Below, piece by piece: positions 12,901-22,983 of a DNA stretch of 64,000 bases. Position numbers and translations under genes: made by a program. Under the pieces are notes generated by a model. The model searched no databases and had not been told where the DNA came from. It worked only from the letters and a program-made list of their open reading frames with translations. Source of the stretch: Talpa occidentalis (Eukaryota; Chordata; Mammalia; Eulipotyphla; Talpidae); assembly GCF_014898055.3 (NCBI RefSeq), contig NW_023601104.1:41294210-41358209 (forward strand), in the 5' to 3' direction. Position 1 is the stretch's first letter. Every line of letters begins with the position of its first letter.

Positions 12901-15900
12901 CTGTCCTCATTTAGGACCCTGATCAAACTTTGTACATCTTCAATGAAATTCAAATTCTAGCCAAGATCAAAGGTAGTAAAGACTATTATGGTAGTTGTTG
13001 GCCATTGTACAGTTTATTACGTTCATGACTTAAAGTTTATTTTTCCATCTCTCTCTTACCCTTTCTTTTACCTGTTTTTCCTCCATAGTTTACAGCCATA
13101 GGCAATATCATGCTAATGACATTAAGCACAGAAGAGACAGATTACCCTCATGGTAAATTCTTATTTGACTAAAAAAAAAAGTGAAGTAACACTGATATTT
13201 AACATTATATAGACTTCAAGTTATAGCACTGTAATTTGAAATCTCTATCTACTACATTATGGTTGCCACAAATTTATTTGCTTTTGAAACTGTATTTCTA
13301 TTACAGGATCCAGTCTTCATTTTCATTTCAAATTATGTTTTTATTTTTATTTATTTTTTTAAAAAAGATTTATTTATTTATTTATTTATTTATCTATCTA
13401 TCTATTTATACAAGCACTGGGTATACAGTCAGAAGCGCGGGAGGGTGAGAGAATTCACCAGAGCCAGAGCGGGGAGCAGAGCAGGCAGAAGGACCGAAGT
13501 ACACTGCTGAGGGGAGCAGTGGGCGGCAGGAGAGGTCTACGTGCCATGTGGGACCCTCCTCTGGTGGCCGGGGGGCAGCCAGGGATCGAACCGGCGCTGC
13601 AGAGGCTGCGGGCAGCTTCACAACCCAGCGCTCAACCGCTGCGCCACTGGGGAGGCCCTCAAATTATGTTTTTAACTGAAAGGTCTTTTTTTTTTTTTTA
13701 ACAGAGAGCTCCATATCAGATCCTGGTCCTATCAAGAATTTTCAATGGGGCCTCCCCAGTGGCGCAAGGGGTTAAGATGCAACCTATGAAGCTAACTGCA
13801 GCCAACGCAAGCATGAGCTTGATCCCCAGCCAGGGAGCAACCCACATGGCGCAGCAGACCTCTCCTGACTCGCCCACTGCTCCCCTCAGCAGTGTATTTC
13901 AGTCGATCTGCCTGTTCTGTTCCCCACTCTGTCTCCAGTGAATCCTCTCACCGCCCCCCCAACATGGCCTGTAACCCAGTTCTTGTATGTATAAATAGAT
14001 GAATCTTTGGAAAAAAAGAAAAAAAGAATTTCAGTGGTTTCTCTATTATCTTTAGGGTAAAAAAGCTCATACTCACTAGCTTGACATTCAAAGCACCCTG
14101 TAATATTATCCCAATCTATAAACCTTTTAATTTCTTGCCAATTCTTGAAAACTAAAGAATACTGATTCTGGCTATTTGTTTACAGTCCTTTAAAAATACT
14201 ATATTCAGAGCCCACCTGGTGGCGCAAGGGGTTAAGCACGGCACTGTGAAGCTATCTGCAGCCTCTACAGCAGTTCGATCCCCCGCTGGCCAGGGAGCAA
14301 CACACATGGTGAAGCAGACCTCTCCTGTCTCGCCCACTGCTCCTCTCAGCAGTGTATTTCAGTCAGTCTGCCTGTTCTGTTCCCTGCTCTGTCTCTGGTG
14401 GATCCTCTCAACCCCCCACATCTCTGGCCTGTACCCCAGCTCTTGTATGCATAAATGAATAAATCTTTAAAAAAAAAACCCTACATTCATTCCTATCTCT
14501 ATGCCTCTGTTCCTTCCTAAAAATATTCTCTTGTATATTCTGTGCCAATTCAAATCCTATCCATTCCTAAAGCTTGGCTCAAATCCTACATATCCATCCT
14601 GAGGCTCTCTAAGCTTTCTAGTTCTCAGAGATCTTTGACTCTTCTGAATGCCTATGTTGCATGTGTCTGTACTATTTACATGTCACTTAAAAATACAGCA
14701 TTTTCTGTTAGCCTATATGCAGTTATCTTCTTTCCCCCTAATAGATTTTAGAGTGTGGTAGCTCACCATACATTCTAGTACAGAGATATGTATACAGTAG
14801 GACTTCAATAAACATTTCTGACTGATTTCTATTTTAGAAACTGACATCAAATTTGTAAAAGAGCTTTCCAAACCTTTCCTCTTGGCTTTATAGAAGGAAA
14901 AAAAGTGCTAAGAGCAAAATGAATCAGTTGAGGGTATGCTATTCTTATATTTGAGGAGAAAAGAGGTTTCTAAAAGAATTTATTTCTCTCCTGTCATTAA
15001 TATCCTTTTTTCCTCCTGTCATTAGTATCTTTTAAAAATCGATTTTCATGAAAGAATTCTCTATGAATGAGAACAGCAACTTCCATACATTCTAAAAATA
15101 TTAAATATGGAATAATCATCCTCCCCATGACCAATTAAAAATGATTCAAAATACTTCTCACATTGGCTTAATATAATCTAGCCACTATCCTCACGTCTTA
15201 TATACATGTTTTCCCAAGAGTATACTGTTTTAAGCAGGTACTTCTTAGAAGACAAAAGCTGCATTTGCAGACTTTTGATTGAAATGCTATGCAAAACTAG
15301 TGCTTAGTATTTTTATAGCATGAAAAAATTAATCTTGCCTGAATCAACCACACACATTGGGTTAGAGGCCTCAGTAATATGCTCACATAATATTCTGCAC
15401 TGCCTCTCATAGCATGGGCACAACTGTAATTCTTTAGGTAACAATGTGTTTAACGCTCATCTCACTAGACTCAAGTTTATTTAGTCCAGAGATTTGTCTT
15501 TTTCTCTACTTTATTCCTGGTGCCTAGCAGATGCCTGGCATGCAATAGGCACACAATACAAATCTGTTGAATGGATTCATCAACTGCAGCTGACTGATGC
15601 CTGTTTGGGAAGGGTGACTAGTTGTGCAACACACAATATACATAATGGTTAAGAGATGGGAAAAAATTGTGACTGTTGCTAAATTCAGAGACAGAAGAGG
15701 TTAAAGAGGTACAGATGAGAAGAAAAATCACACTGTTTTATAAAACATTCTGAGAGGTTAACACAATATCGAGGTGAAAGCAAATTTCAAAAAGGACATC
15801 ATTTCCATGAAAAACAGATGTCAAATATCAATGTCACAGAATTTTCCTGGGACTTTATGGAGGCTTAGTATGAAAGGAGGCTAACTACCTCCCCCCACCA

Positions 15901-18900
15901 ACTACGCAGGATTGACAAAATAGCGCAGTGGGGAGGGAGATACGTACTGGGCGAATGTCTGCTGAGCTCCAGCTCTGCTCTCTCCAGGCTGCTCTGAAAG
16001 TCAGGAGGCAGCAGGGAAGCCACTCCCTCAGGATGGATCATCTCGTCCTCCGACTCAGCTGAAGCTTCTGCAAAGTACAGATTGGGTCGGGGCAGGGAGG
16101 GAGTGAAGGGCTCAGCATGTGGGAATATGTAGAGGAGTGAAGGAGGTCAGGCAAAGTCACGGATACAGAGCATATACTAAAAAGAGCACTGTACAAAGAA
16201 AAAAACTCCCTAAGATTAAGGTCTACCTCATCTAAGTATAGATTCATTTACTTCTAACGCTTCCTGTTGGCAGGATTTCTAAGATAGTCAAATTAAGAGT
16301 CTTCTTCCCTTGACAAAGGGTAAACAGTAACTCACTTGGCTCCATAAACTATCAACAGAAATAAGTAGTATTTTCAGCTTGACCTATTCCTGAAATTGCC
16401 TAGTTAAACAGGCCCATCTAGTCAATGACAGGAGTAAGAATGAAGAACTCCTTGTAAGAAGTGACAGTCTGGGCTTACCTTCAAGTTCTGCAGCTTCTCG
16501 AGCTTCACGTTCCAGACGCTGTCTAAGTAGTTCCTGCTGCTTTTCCAGATACTGCTTTATGAAACTGTTCTGGCTCATTTCCTCGCCAATCTGTATAGAG
16601 AACATGGAAAATGAAAGTCTAGGAAAGCAAAGCAGGAAAATGCAAGGAAGAAAATTCCATGGAGCAAAGATCTACCCCTTATGTTTGAGTCCAAGAAAGG
16701 TGAAGGCCCTTTCCTAAGCTACTCCTATACTGAACAAAATGAAGTCCTATGAAACACAAAAGACAGCACATAACTTTTTATTTCAAATATTTAGTTCCCA
16801 AAGAGTGATGCACAAATAACTTGAAATCAAAATTGTGTAAAATTATGCCTTTGAACCTGTTTTAAATAATCTAAATTATCTAAAAACAAATTTTTTTCCT
16901 CCTAGTAATGCCAAAACTGAGAGAGAAATTACTAGTTCATACTAGCTCATCTTTAACTGACACAAAAGATCAATCTCTTCTTAGCCAGGAAACATTTTGT
17001 CACACATCTCCAAATTTTAAGTACAGTTTTTAAAAGCATAATGTCAAGAGACTAAGGAGAGGGATGTGTCTAGTCAACATTTAGACAGAGTTCGAACTCC
17101 ATTTTCTTTGGATGAGAAGAAATTCTTTGCAACAATACTTAAAATCCAGGAGCTTAATCCCTTTTCCCATTTTTTTCTGCAGCAGACTCCCATGTCACCC
17201 TTTTGCCCTTTGGCTTTCTCTGTACAAGTCCTCCTCCTAAGAACCTTCTTGTTTAATAAGTTTTATCAAAACTCCAGAAAAAAGGAGAAAATCTGAATAC
17301 TTTCTATGTCATTAGTTATCTTTCTTAAGCATGGTAAATGTTTATTTTCACCTAAAGTAGAAATGAATCTCTTGCTACTCAACTGATCTAGAGAATAGAT
17401 ATATTCTCCATAAAACAAAGTTTCAAAGACTAAAATCCAATGGGTAAAAGGAATATAATCCTAAATTGATTAACTTACTTCATTTCTTATGCTTGTTAAA
17501 GTTCTTAACTAAACCTCTGAAAGCTGTCTAGATACTTACAGCATAATGAGGTGATAGCAAGGGAGTAGGAAGGCTCTCTTGTTTTTCCACAGTATCTTGG
17601 GACTTCATCTAGACTGGAGCTGCACACCACTGCACTAACAAAGACCTGGATTTTTCCTTTAAGTGTCTAACACTATAATGAGGGAATTTTAAAGCTGAAA
17701 AGAATCTCAACACAGTCTAAGACTTTAGGTGTTTGGGAAACAAAAATGGAATTATTTCATCTAAAAATATGTAATACATAAAGTCAATATACACAGCAGA
17801 TTAAAGTAGAACCAAGGTAGTTTAAAAGCGGAGAGTGAACCCCTCCCTACTCACTTTCTTTCTTTTCTTTTTTTTAAAAAAATATTTATTTATTTAAGCA
17901 CTGGGTATAGTCAGAAGCGCGGGAGGATGAGAGAATTCACCAGAGCCAGGGCGGGTGGCGGGGGGGGGGCAGAGCAGGCAGAAGGACCGAAGTACACTGC
18001 TGAGGGGAGCAGCGGGTGGCAGGAGAGGTCTGTGCGCCATGTGGGACCCTCCTCCGGTGGCCAGGGAGCAGCCGGGGATAGAACTGGCGCTGCAGAGGCT
18101 GTGGGCAGCTTTGCAACCCAGTGCTCAACCGCTGCGCCACCAGGGAGGCCCTCCCTACTCACTTTCAAAGAAGGTATCTTCCCTAAAGAAGTCCCTTAAA
18201 GCAACTCCACAAAACCCCACAGAGCAGTTATAAAATTATGGATCAATTCCAATCTTGTTTCACATCATACATAAGGAAATTAGGGAAACCAAGCCCTCCA
18301 AAGGTTAAGCATCTTGCCCTAAATAAGAGAGATAATACTGTTTAAAAGTAACTCCATAGTTAGTAGCTGACACTAGTAATGGTGGCTTTCCTAAGGATTG
18401 CATTCTTAGAAACCTATGTCAATACAAGAGTTCTTCTTGATCAGCAAGTATTTTCCTATACTGTCCTATTGACTGTCTACTTCATATCTACATTTAAAGA
18501 CATCAACTTTCTCCAAATCAATGGTGAATAAAAGACTTCATATGTCTGCACTGCACTTAATCAACTAGTCACATCTTTTTGCACATACCATTTCAAGTAT
18601 TAGAAATTAGTAATTCCTGATTCTGTTCTTTACTGTAGGCTTGATTAAAATTCAGCTGTCATGGTATGAGAAAACTTCCAAATCAGGGAACTTAGGAAAA
18701 CACTGATGAGAAATTAGGCACCAAATACACAATATCATGTCCTTCAATGTGTCTGTACATCACAAGAGCCTGCCTCACCTAACGAACCTTCTTTCTTACC
18801 TGGGAATTTGGCTGGAATGCAGCATGGGGTGTTGAGTGTTTCTGTAAATTTTCTAGCATTAGAGCCTGTTACAGAAAAGGGCAAAAATCAGACACCAAGG

Positions 18901-20594
18901 GAAAAATAAAACACCCCTCCCCCAATCAGTTCATTAAATTTAATGACTAATCCATACACACTTACACACTATTCCTTTTCCAAGGACCCAAAGACCCTTT
19001 ACTAATACTTTTCTCATTCATCTTCAGAAGACCCTTAAAGGTAGCCACAGCTACTTTTCCCAAATGCACAGACATAAAATTGCAGGAACACCGAAAATCA
19101 GTCACCTGGCTGCGTAAGCAAATCAGCGACAGTGATAGAACCAGTACTGCACTCTCTCTTCTCTTCTGCACTTTTGACTAGTGCCCCTTCTAAATTCGGC
19201 CTTGCAGGTAAAATCACTCAAATCAGTTTCAAATACATGAAACCAACATGAGGTTCTGCTTTGGGCCCGACTGAATCACTTGGTCAGTTACCAGGAACTA
19301 GAGCTACCTTGAGTGAATCTGTATAGTTTTCAGAGTGACACCTAGATTTACCAAGAGTCATAAAAATTCAAGAGGAGGCTACAGAACAAAATGACCAGAC
19401 TGGAAAACTGGTCTGACCCAATCCCCAGAGAGGGAGGGAAAGGAAACGGCCAGCTTCTGCAGAAGCAACGGTCTGCCAACTTAACCCTTGGGCCAAGCCT
19501 GCCTTAATCTAAACTACTCACCTCGTATTCTAATTAACCCAAACCAAAACTTCCTAGCCAGCCCTTCTCAGTTTACACCAAACCTATACACAAAATCCAT
19601 TTACCTACCTCATGACAATCCCACCCTAACCTACTCAAACAGATTCCAAGCCCCCAGCATACACCAACCTGCTTCACCTCTCACATCAATACCCACCCAA
19701 TTCTCACACACCCCCATTGCTTCGGGATATCCTATAAATTATACACCCCTTTCTAGCCAAGTCCCTTCAAATCAAGGCTTCTCTTCATTTCGCGTCCTAA
19801 CCTAATCAAGCAGACATTTTTCTTTTACCCTACCTCAACCCTATTCTTCCGGATACCGATACTTACCCCACCAACCCCGCAGCCCAACTATACCCCTAAC
19901 TCCGACCCTGCCCCACTCGCCCCCCTCAGGCCAGCAACGCCGGTGGTAGTAGTGGGATTTAACTCCTTGAGCGGCGCATGCGCCGAAACCACAGACACAA
20001 ACAAGGAGGGGGTGGGGGAAGAAGGAAGGAGCTTAAGACACTCCGGGAGAGTAGCGCGCACCCTCCCATTTTGGGCTCGCGCCGCTGCCGTTAAGGCGGG
20101 AACCGGCGCTATCTCTATTCCAGAGCGAGCCCCACCAACCACCGTGCGCGCGGATCCCGAGGCTCGCGCTGGCGGCCTGAGCGAGCTCGCGCCGAGCCCC
20201 GACACTGCGCCTGCGCCGCGGCAGAGACTCGTCTCTACCGGGTCCGCTCCCCTCCGAAACCCCGGCAACGCCGTCTCCTCACCCCCTTGAGCCGCTTGAC
20301 CAGGGCACTCTTCTGCCCGCTCTTGGCTAGGCCTCGCTGCTCCAATGCGGCCTTCAGGTCGGTCACCCGGAGCGCCTGAAGAGGCTTCCCGTCCAGAGTC
20401 ACCTCCTCCAGCTCCGCCATCTTGCGTGAGGTACTCGGGTCCGTCCCGACGGCTTCGGGCATCTTCGGTAATTTCCGCCAACGCCCTTCGAACGTACCGA
20501 ACTGACCCCGCCCACTGCCGTAGTCAGCCCCTCGATTACCACTTAAAACTCCCCGGGTTCCTACGGAGCTGCTCGGGTGTTTCCGTCTGCACAT
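3929..20594 (-). CDS. ACIN1: ACIN1 (acinus), 5' part of gene, eight coding exons, 3' end outside window
   Basis: Coding exons in transcript order: 20594-20283, 18865-18800, 16590-16479, 16067-15948, 7728-7640, 6689-5430, 4948-4733, 4044-3929. All have AG/GT borders and the phases join into one frame of about 763 residues. I recognise the protein as acinus from the N-terminal SAP domain, the segment beginning [20 protein letters not shown], the Glu-rich stretch and the Ser/Arg-rich region. Acinus is a nuclear scaffold that joins RNPS1 and SAP18 in the ASAP complex at the exon-junction complex; it acts in splicing, and its caspase-cleaved form in apoptotic chromatin condensation. The RRM-like/RSB part and the caspase site lie in exons left of the window. 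I chose the ATG at 20594 because it gives MCRRKHP, equivalent to the mammalian start. The open frame runs three codons further upstream, but there the first codon is TTG. It is divergent from C14orf119 with about 230 bp between ACIN1's ATG and the likely C14orf119 first exon. Confidence 0.95.
4251..4502 (-). mobile_element. tRNA-derived SINE, older subfamily
   Basis: Antisense copy ending CCACCAGGGAGGCCC. The tail is eroded. Flanked by a short TGGATTTTT duplication (4242-4250 and 4508-4516). Confidence 0.85.
5430..6689 (-). CDS. ACIN1: ACIN1 large exon (acidic and RS-rich region)
   Basis: A 1,260-bp in-frame exon encoding 420 residues, starting [11 protein letters not shown] and ending SSNSRK. 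It has a Glu/Asp run near its start, Pro/Ser/Glu-rich low-complexity sequence in the middle, and a Ser run followed by Arg-Ser dipeptides at the end, as in SR-type splicing factors. Low-complexity composition keeps several other frames open on both strands; those are shadows. The donor is GTAAGT at 5429-5424. Reading past it adds only eight residues before a stop. Confidence 0.93.
6928..7198 (-). mobile_element. tRNA-derived SINE, young subfamily
   Basis: Antisense copy with intact TTTATT tail. Perfect 15-bp duplication TTTAGCTTTAAGCTT at 6913-6927 and 7199-7213. Confidence 0.92.
8256..8526 (+). mobile_element. tRNA-derived SINE, older subfamily
   Basis: Sense copy (GGCCTCCCTGGTGGTGCAGG head, AAATCTTT tail). 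Near-perfect duplication AAAAACTAGGCCCTG / AAAAACCTGGGCCCTG on its two sides. Confidence 0.9.
8755..8824. repeat. 17-bp target-site duplication around the 5S fragment
   Basis: CTCTAAGTCAAGGTCGC occurs at 8755-8771 and again, without mismatch, at 8808-8824, immediately flanking the 5S-like sequence. Confidence 0.9.
8772..8807 (+). pseudogene. 3'-truncated 5S rRNA retrocopy (first ~36 nt)
   Basis: The 36 bases starting GTCTATGGCCATACCAC match the 5' end of vertebrate 5S rRNA at about 30 of 36 positions by my alignment. They are bounded on both sides by a perfect 17-bp direct repeat (8755-8771 and 8808-8824), the signature of target-primed insertion. There is no poly(A) tail. Confidence 0.85.
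9420..9680 (+). mobile_element. tRNA-derived SINE, older subfamily
   Basis: Sense copy with a diverged head (GGGCCTCACTAGGGGCAGTG). Flanked by AAAAATGAATCTTTAG and AAAAGTGAATCCTTAG. Confidence 0.88.
9914..10249 (-). mobile_element. tRNA-derived SINE, young subfamily, long T/A tail
   Basis: Antisense copy with a perfect 17-bp duplication AGGATGCTCAAGAATTA at 9897-9913 and 10250-10266. The tail is extended by T-rich sequence with an internal GAGGCA interruption that the copy at 11541 also carries. Confidence 0.93.
11541..11853 (-). mobile_element. tRNA-derived SINE, young subfamily
   Basis: Antisense copy with a perfect 15-bp duplication TGGATAATTATTTTT at 11526-11540 and 11854-11868. It shares the TAGAGGCAT(T)n interruption in its tail with the copy at 9914, so both probably come from one source lineage. 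Confidence 0.93.
12209..12581 (+). mobile_element. tRNA-derived SINE with internally duplicated body
   Basis: Sense copy flanked by AAAAATTGAGCTGAT (12192-12206 and 12582-12596). The 3' body beginning CTGCTCCCCTCAGCAGTGTA occurs twice with a period of 95 bp (12343 and 12438), so the element is about 95 bp longer than its relatives. Confidence 0.92.
13344..13658 (-). mobile_element. tRNA-derived SINE, young subfamily
   Basis: Antisense copy with a (TTTA)n/(TATC)n-expanded tail. Perfect 16-bp duplication TCAAATTATGTTTTTA at 13328-13343 and 13659-13674. Confidence 0.93.
13747..14017 (+). mobile_element. tRNA-derived SINE, near twin of the 12209 copy
   Basis: Sense copy whose head and body are almost identical to the element at 12209, including the unusual CTCACCGCCCCCCCAAC run. 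Imperfect flanks AAGAATTTTCAAT / AAGAATTTCAGTG. Confidence 0.9.
14208..14472 (+). mobile_element. tRNA-derived SINE
   Basis: Sense copy with head GCCCACCTGGTGGCGCAAGG and an AATAAATCTTT tail. Flanked by the related strings ATATTCA and ACATTCA. Confidence 0.88.
14500..14825 (+). mobile_element. L2 LINE 3' remnant
   Basis: Ancient L2 pattern: GGCTCAAATCCTACATATCC, a later TAGATTTTAGAGTG, then CAGTAGGACTTCAATAAACA. Diverged. Confidence 0.6.
15485..15580 (+). mobile_element. L2 LINE 3' remnant
   Basis: Typical L2 end: GGTGCCTAGCAGATGCCTGG, CAATAGGCACACAATACAAA, TCTGTTGAATGGAT. Confidence 0.6.
17859..18150 (-). mobile_element. tRNA-derived SINE, young subfamily, with G-run
   Basis: Antisense copy in ACIN1 intron 2. 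Perfect 16-bp duplication CTCCCTACTCACTTTC at 17843-17858 and 18151-18166. An internal G10-type run is at about 17960-17969. Confidence 0.93.
19480..19920. other. Strand-asymmetric region after the ACIN1 start (GC skew)
   Basis: In ACIN1 intron 1, next to the CpG island, the plus strand is rich in C and A and poor in G. Counting one line (19621-19680) gives 28 C and 4 G. The ACIN1 transcript strand is therefore G/T-rich, the pattern of skewed CpG-island promoters. Confidence 0.7.
20283..20594 (-). CDS. ACIN1: ACIN1 coding exon 1 (SAP domain)
   Basis: This exon encodes 104 residues and ends in phase 0 at AAGGGG before the donor GTGAGG. The stretch [20 protein letters not shown] continuing to KRLKG is a SAP DNA/RNA-binding motif (helix-turn-helix spacing with conserved Leu, Gly and Lys). 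An internal ATG (MAELEEVTL) lies in a YY1-like context (AAGATGGCGGAG). It could serve shorter isoforms, but I cannot show that it does. Confidence 0.93.
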
Positions 20595-20930
20595 CGGCAC
20601 CAATCGGTTCTGTCCATCCTCTCAGCCGCTGCCCCTCCCTTCCCTTGCTTTTAGAGCTCGGTTATCTTCGTCTTACCGAGGCTTTGAATCGAATCTATTC
20701 GGAATGCCTCGACTCTGGCATAGCCGCAGTCGGAGTTACTCGGCTATCTCCGGACCTAAGGTTGGGGCGCTGAGGCGCTTGGGTGTTTGGGGCTGGTCCG
20801 GCGCCGGAAGTGCGTGGGCTGCCGGGCTGGCCCTGTTTAGGGTTTTCAGGAAATATGGAAGCGCGGCGATAGTTGGGATCTAAGTACTCTTGAGACGGTC
20901 TCCGGGTACCCTGTGAGAGACAAGGGGAGG
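20595..20930. promoter_or_regulatory. Bidirectional CpG-island promoter of ACIN1 and C14orf119
   Basis: GC-rich sequence with many CpGs spans about 19950-20950, between the ACIN1 ATG (minus strand) and the C14orf119 first exon (plus strand). No TATA box is evident. An ETS-type core CCGGAAGTG lies at 20804-20812. A palindromic NRF1-like GCGCATGCGC is at 19974-19983, and TGCGCCTGCGCC near 20206 is a second NRF1-like site. These are typical of divergent housekeeping promoters. The exact start sites cannot be read from sequence. Confidence 0.75.
20820..20929 (+). other. C14orf119: Probable C14orf119 non-coding exon 1
   Basis: A strong donor (GAG|GTAAGC) at 20929/20930 in the CpG island faces the AG acceptor at 22264-22265 just before the C14orf119 ATG. 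This implies an untranslated first exon and an intron of about 1.3 kb. The 5' boundary is a guess placed downstream of the ETS motif. Confidence 0.55.
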
Positions 20931-22266
20931 TAAGCGAGGTAGAAGTCCGTTCCTGGGCCCGGTCAGGCCCGGTGCTCGCGGGTTCAGCTAATAGGACGAG
21001 CCTCCCCTTCCCTTACGGAAACAGCTTCCGCCTCCCATGCCCTGAATCCCCACCACTCCTTTCTAGGGCTATTCTTTGGGACCTTGGAGTGCCAGACTCC
21101 GTATCCTTCAAAGTGGGCAACACCTTATCTTTGGACCTAGACTGAAGTAATTCATGATCATTGAACTTGAGTTTGCTGTGGGGGCCGTGTCACAGGACTC
21201 GGGAACAGTTCTCCCTTTCTCTGAATGAGAGAATAAAGTTTCTTTAGAAGGAATTGCTTCATGTACATCACTGAGGGAAAGAAAATACTTCCCTAGACTG
21301 TTTTGGACCTGAACAGATGTTAATGGTTAGGGGTTCCCTTTCTTTGTCACTGGAAATACTCCAGCTTACAACAGAAGAAATACAAACAGTAAAATAGGTC
21401 ATAGACAAATAGTTTAAAATTTTCATTCTTAGAGATTCAAACTGTTCGAGTTAGTTGACCCAGTTGCATAAGTGATGGAAATCAATGGCAGGCATCAATA
21501 AATATTCTTAATGTCTAATTAATGAAAATTGTTCAAAGACATAAATTGTCACACATCTGCATTAGTAACACTTGTTAGGTTCTTAAGTCACCAAACCATT
21601 TAGACTTTTTTCAGTCTCGAATAAATACGTGACTTATGCTATTCTTACTGTGTTATATTATTTTGAGCCAGGTGCCCTCACTTACTCTGCTTTTTAATTT
21701 TTCCTGGTATTTTATAGGAATAAATAAAGGAAGTAACCAATGCTGTGAAGTACCTGGCATATTTCAGAGACAGTATACACTTTGCAAAGAAGATTCTTTT
21801 TCATATGATGTTATTTATTTATTTTTCCCATTGTTGATAGCTGTGGAGTGATTAAAGTACAGGTCCTGACCAGCTGCATGTGGTAAATTTAAAAATGTAC
21901 CATATTTCATTTTAGGGACAACGACTTGGACCAACATTAGTTTTTGTTTTGTTCTTTACTCAACCTGGAATATGGAAGTAGGTGGGAGAAAATGAGCATG
22001 AAATACGTTGGTTATTTTTAGAATCTATATAAAAATGATGGAGGCACACAGGAGCTGGCAAATTTGAAATATAGGAAGGTTGGCAGATATAAAATGAAGT
22101 TATTCATGAAAACTAAATGAAGGACTTTGTTTTCCTGTAAATCGAATTGGTGAAAAGTAATTTCCTGTGTAGATGGTGACTGAGTGTGGTAAGATTCCTT
22201 GTGGGAAGTTCTATTTTGGTCACTCTGTCTAGAGAGTATGTAACAACAGTGCTTTTGTATTTCAGG

Positions 22267-22695
22267 ATGCCATTGGAATCATCATCATCTTGGATGCCAC
22301 CATCTCTGCTTTCTCCCTTTCCCTCAGTGCCAGACAGTATTACTAACTCTTCCCCTCCCCCAATGTCTTACATCACTTCCCAGGAGATGAAGTGTATTCT
22401 TCACTGGTTTGCCAGTTGGTCAGGACCTCAGCGTGAGCGTTTCCTACAGGACTTGGTAGCTAAGGCTGTGCCAGGAAAGTTACAGCCACTACTGGAAGGT
22501 CTGGAGCAGCTTAGTGTGTCTGGGGCATACCGACCACCTTGTATCTTTGAGTGCCAGCTACGTCTTTGGGATCAGTGGTTTCGAGGTTGGGCTGAGCAGG
22601 AGCGCAATGAATTTGTCAGGCAGCTGGAGGTCAGTGAGCCTGACTTCGTGGCAAAATTTTACCAAGCAGTTGCTGCTACAGCTGGTAAGGACTGA
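22267..22695 (+). CDS. C14orf119: C14orf119 homologue, uncharacterised small protein
   Basis: One coding exon encodes 142 residues, MPLESSSSWM...AATAGKD. A pyrimidine-rich acceptor (tttgtatttcag) ends one base before the ATG, which fixes the start; the open frame extends upstream only through intron. I recognise it as the mammalian C14orf119 protein (about 140 aa). A Ser/Pro-rich N-terminus precedes a compact conserved domain with MSYITSQEMKCILHWF, GPQRERFLQDLV, LWDQWFRGWAEQERNEFV and EPDFVAKFYQ; Trp and charged residues suggest a helical fold. The family is, as far as I recall, annotated only as a domain of unknown function (DUF4508). No signal peptide or membrane segment is seen. It shares its promoter with ACIN1 and is convergent with LMLN2. 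Its molecular role is unknown. Confidence 0.93.
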   Translation: MPLESSSSWMPPSLLSPFPSVPDSITNSSPPPMSYITSQEMKCILHWFASWSGPQRERFLQDLVAKAVPGKLQPLLEGLEQLSVSGAYRPPCIFECQLRLWDQWFRGWAEQERNEFVRQLEVSEPDFVAKFYQAVAATAGKD

Positions 22696-22719
22696 TGGAC
22701 ATTAAAATAAAAGAAGATG

Positions 22720-22983
22720 GGGGCCTCGCTGGTGGTGCAGCGGTTAAAGACAGCACTATCAAGCTATCGTGAGCCACTGTAACATTAGTTCGATCCCCAG
22801 CCAGGAAGCTGACCCACATGGCGCCGCAGACCTCTTGTGTCTCGCCCGCTGCTTCCCTCAGCAGTGTATTTCAGTAAAATCTGCCTGTTCTGCTCCACAC
22901 TCTGTCTCTGGTGAATCCTCTCATCCACCATACCTTTGGCCTACACCCCAGTTCTTGTACACATAAATACATCTTTAAAAAAA
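22720..22983 (+). mobile_element. tRNA-derived SINE in the C14orf119 3' UTR
   Basis: Sense copy starting 24 bases after the C14orf119 stop codon. Flanked by AAAATAAAAGAAGATG (22704-22719) and AAAATAAAAGAGATG (22984-22998), so the duplicated target itself contains AATAAA. Confidence 0.93.

Larger units (their letters stand above)
7729..15947 (-). other. ACIN1 intron 4, SINE-dense
   Basis: An 8.2-kb intron between the exon ending ELELSRHSP and the exon [11 protein letters not shown]. It carries eight copies of the SINE (listed separately), a 5S rRNA fragment at 8772-8807 and L2 remnants at 14500-14825 and 15485-15580. The remaining AT-rich DNA shows no coding or RNA-gene signature. Confidence 0.8.

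Noticed and set aside
19488..19805. A 105-codon plus-strand open frame in ACIN1 intron 1
   Set aside because: Composition (Pro/Ser/Asn/Thr-rich) follows from the C/A skew of the DNA. It has no start context, domain or splice partner.
19500..19900. Possible nuclear copy of mitochondrial DNA, because the strand is C/A-rich and G-poor
   Set aside because: No mitochondrial gene or tRNA is recognisable. The skew next to a CpG-island start explains the composition. A mitochondrial-genome search would settle it.
20595..20603. Extending ACIN1 three codons upstream to 20603
   Set aside because: The codon there is TTG. The first ATG is at 20594 and gives the family N-terminus.
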